From Deltaproteobacteria bacterium (GTDB lineage: Bacteria > Chloroflexota > Dehalococcoidia > Dehalococcoidales > BS750m-G39), in the NCBI GenBank assembly GCA_030606505.1, contig JAUWGI010000063.1, positions 1-5,291 of the forward strand: a stretch of 5,291 nt of DNA, in the 5' to 3' direction. Position 1 is the stretch's first letter. Every line of letters starts with the position of its first letter. A program made the position numbers and the translations under genes. The notes under the pieces are model-generated. The model had not been told where the DNA came from and did no database searches. It saw only the letters and a list, made by a program, of their open reading frames with translations. Below are positions 5,176 to 5,291 of the stretch, in pieces.

Positions 5176-5291
5176 TCAAGCGGGCAGGCTGTCGGCCAGC
5201 TCACCGCCCTTGGCTGACAGCTCGTACTGCTCGCCCTTTTGACTGACCAGGCCGGCCTGGGCCAGCTCACGCAGCCCGCTCCTCACCCGGA
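5176..5291 (-). CDS. C-terminal end of a probable winged-helix protein (partial)
   Basis: Only the last 37 codons are present; the gene continues beyond the right edge. The peptide has the pattern of a winged-helix recognition helix and wing: a LRELAQAGLVS helix, then a QYELSAKG beta hairpin, then ELADSL. This is typical of small bacterial transcription regulators, where 'L..L..aGLv....g.Y.LT.kG' is the usual pattern. The first two bases belong to an incomplete codon. It ends 20 bases before the membrane protein gene on the same strand, so it may be the operon's regulator. The family cannot be assigned from this fragment. Confidence 0.6.
   Translation of the reverse strand, partial: RVRSGLRELAQAGLVSQKGEQYELSAKGGELADSLPA

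Overview
The window is a 5.3 kb piece of a bacterial chromosome. It is mostly GC-rich: the block 1081-1140 is 38/60 G+C. The first ~690 bases are clearly AT-richer: the block 121-180 is 19/60. The gene content is a GMP synthase, a stand-alone AsnC-type ligand-binding domain, an AcuB-like CBS-ACT protein, ferritin-like proteins and a small DUF4405-like membrane protein. It suggests a free-living anaerobe or microaerophile. My tentative guess is Chloroflexota (Dehalococcoidia-like), but no marker in the window proves the taxon.

Layout, left to right. (1) 1-693 is an AT-rich accessory patch. It holds one minus-strand gene for a single-pass membrane protein (DUF4760-like). Short repeats resembling the 3' end of guaA flank it. 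(2) 694-2379 (minus) is guaA. (3) 2380-2468 is a compact divergent promoter region. Two good sigma70-type promoters sit back to back, and both would start transcripts almost at the start codon. (4) 2469-2702 (plus) is the AsnC/RAM-domain protein, followed by an intrinsic terminator. (5) 2854-3495 (plus) is the CBS-CBS-ACT protein, with its own promoter and a strong Shine-Dalgarno. (6) 3506-5291 (minus) is a closely spaced run, read right to left: the end of a winged-helix-like gene, a two-helix membrane protein with conserved histidines, a tandem-duplicated ferritin-like protein, and a single-domain ferritin-like protein. This is probably one operon for iron or oxidative-stress handling. It converges on the CBS-ACT gene with only 10 bases between stop codons.

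The most interesting region is the left end. An 11-base exact repeat of the guaA 3' end recurs 92 bases downstream of guaA. A degenerate third copy lies beyond the next gene, 566 bases from the second. The 3' end of guaA is a known integration site for genomic islands. The AT-rich gene is therefore best read as cargo or a remnant of an element inserted there, and more of it may lie beyond the left edge. That gene also has an unusual translation start, in which a small hairpin separates the Shine-Dalgarno from the ATG.
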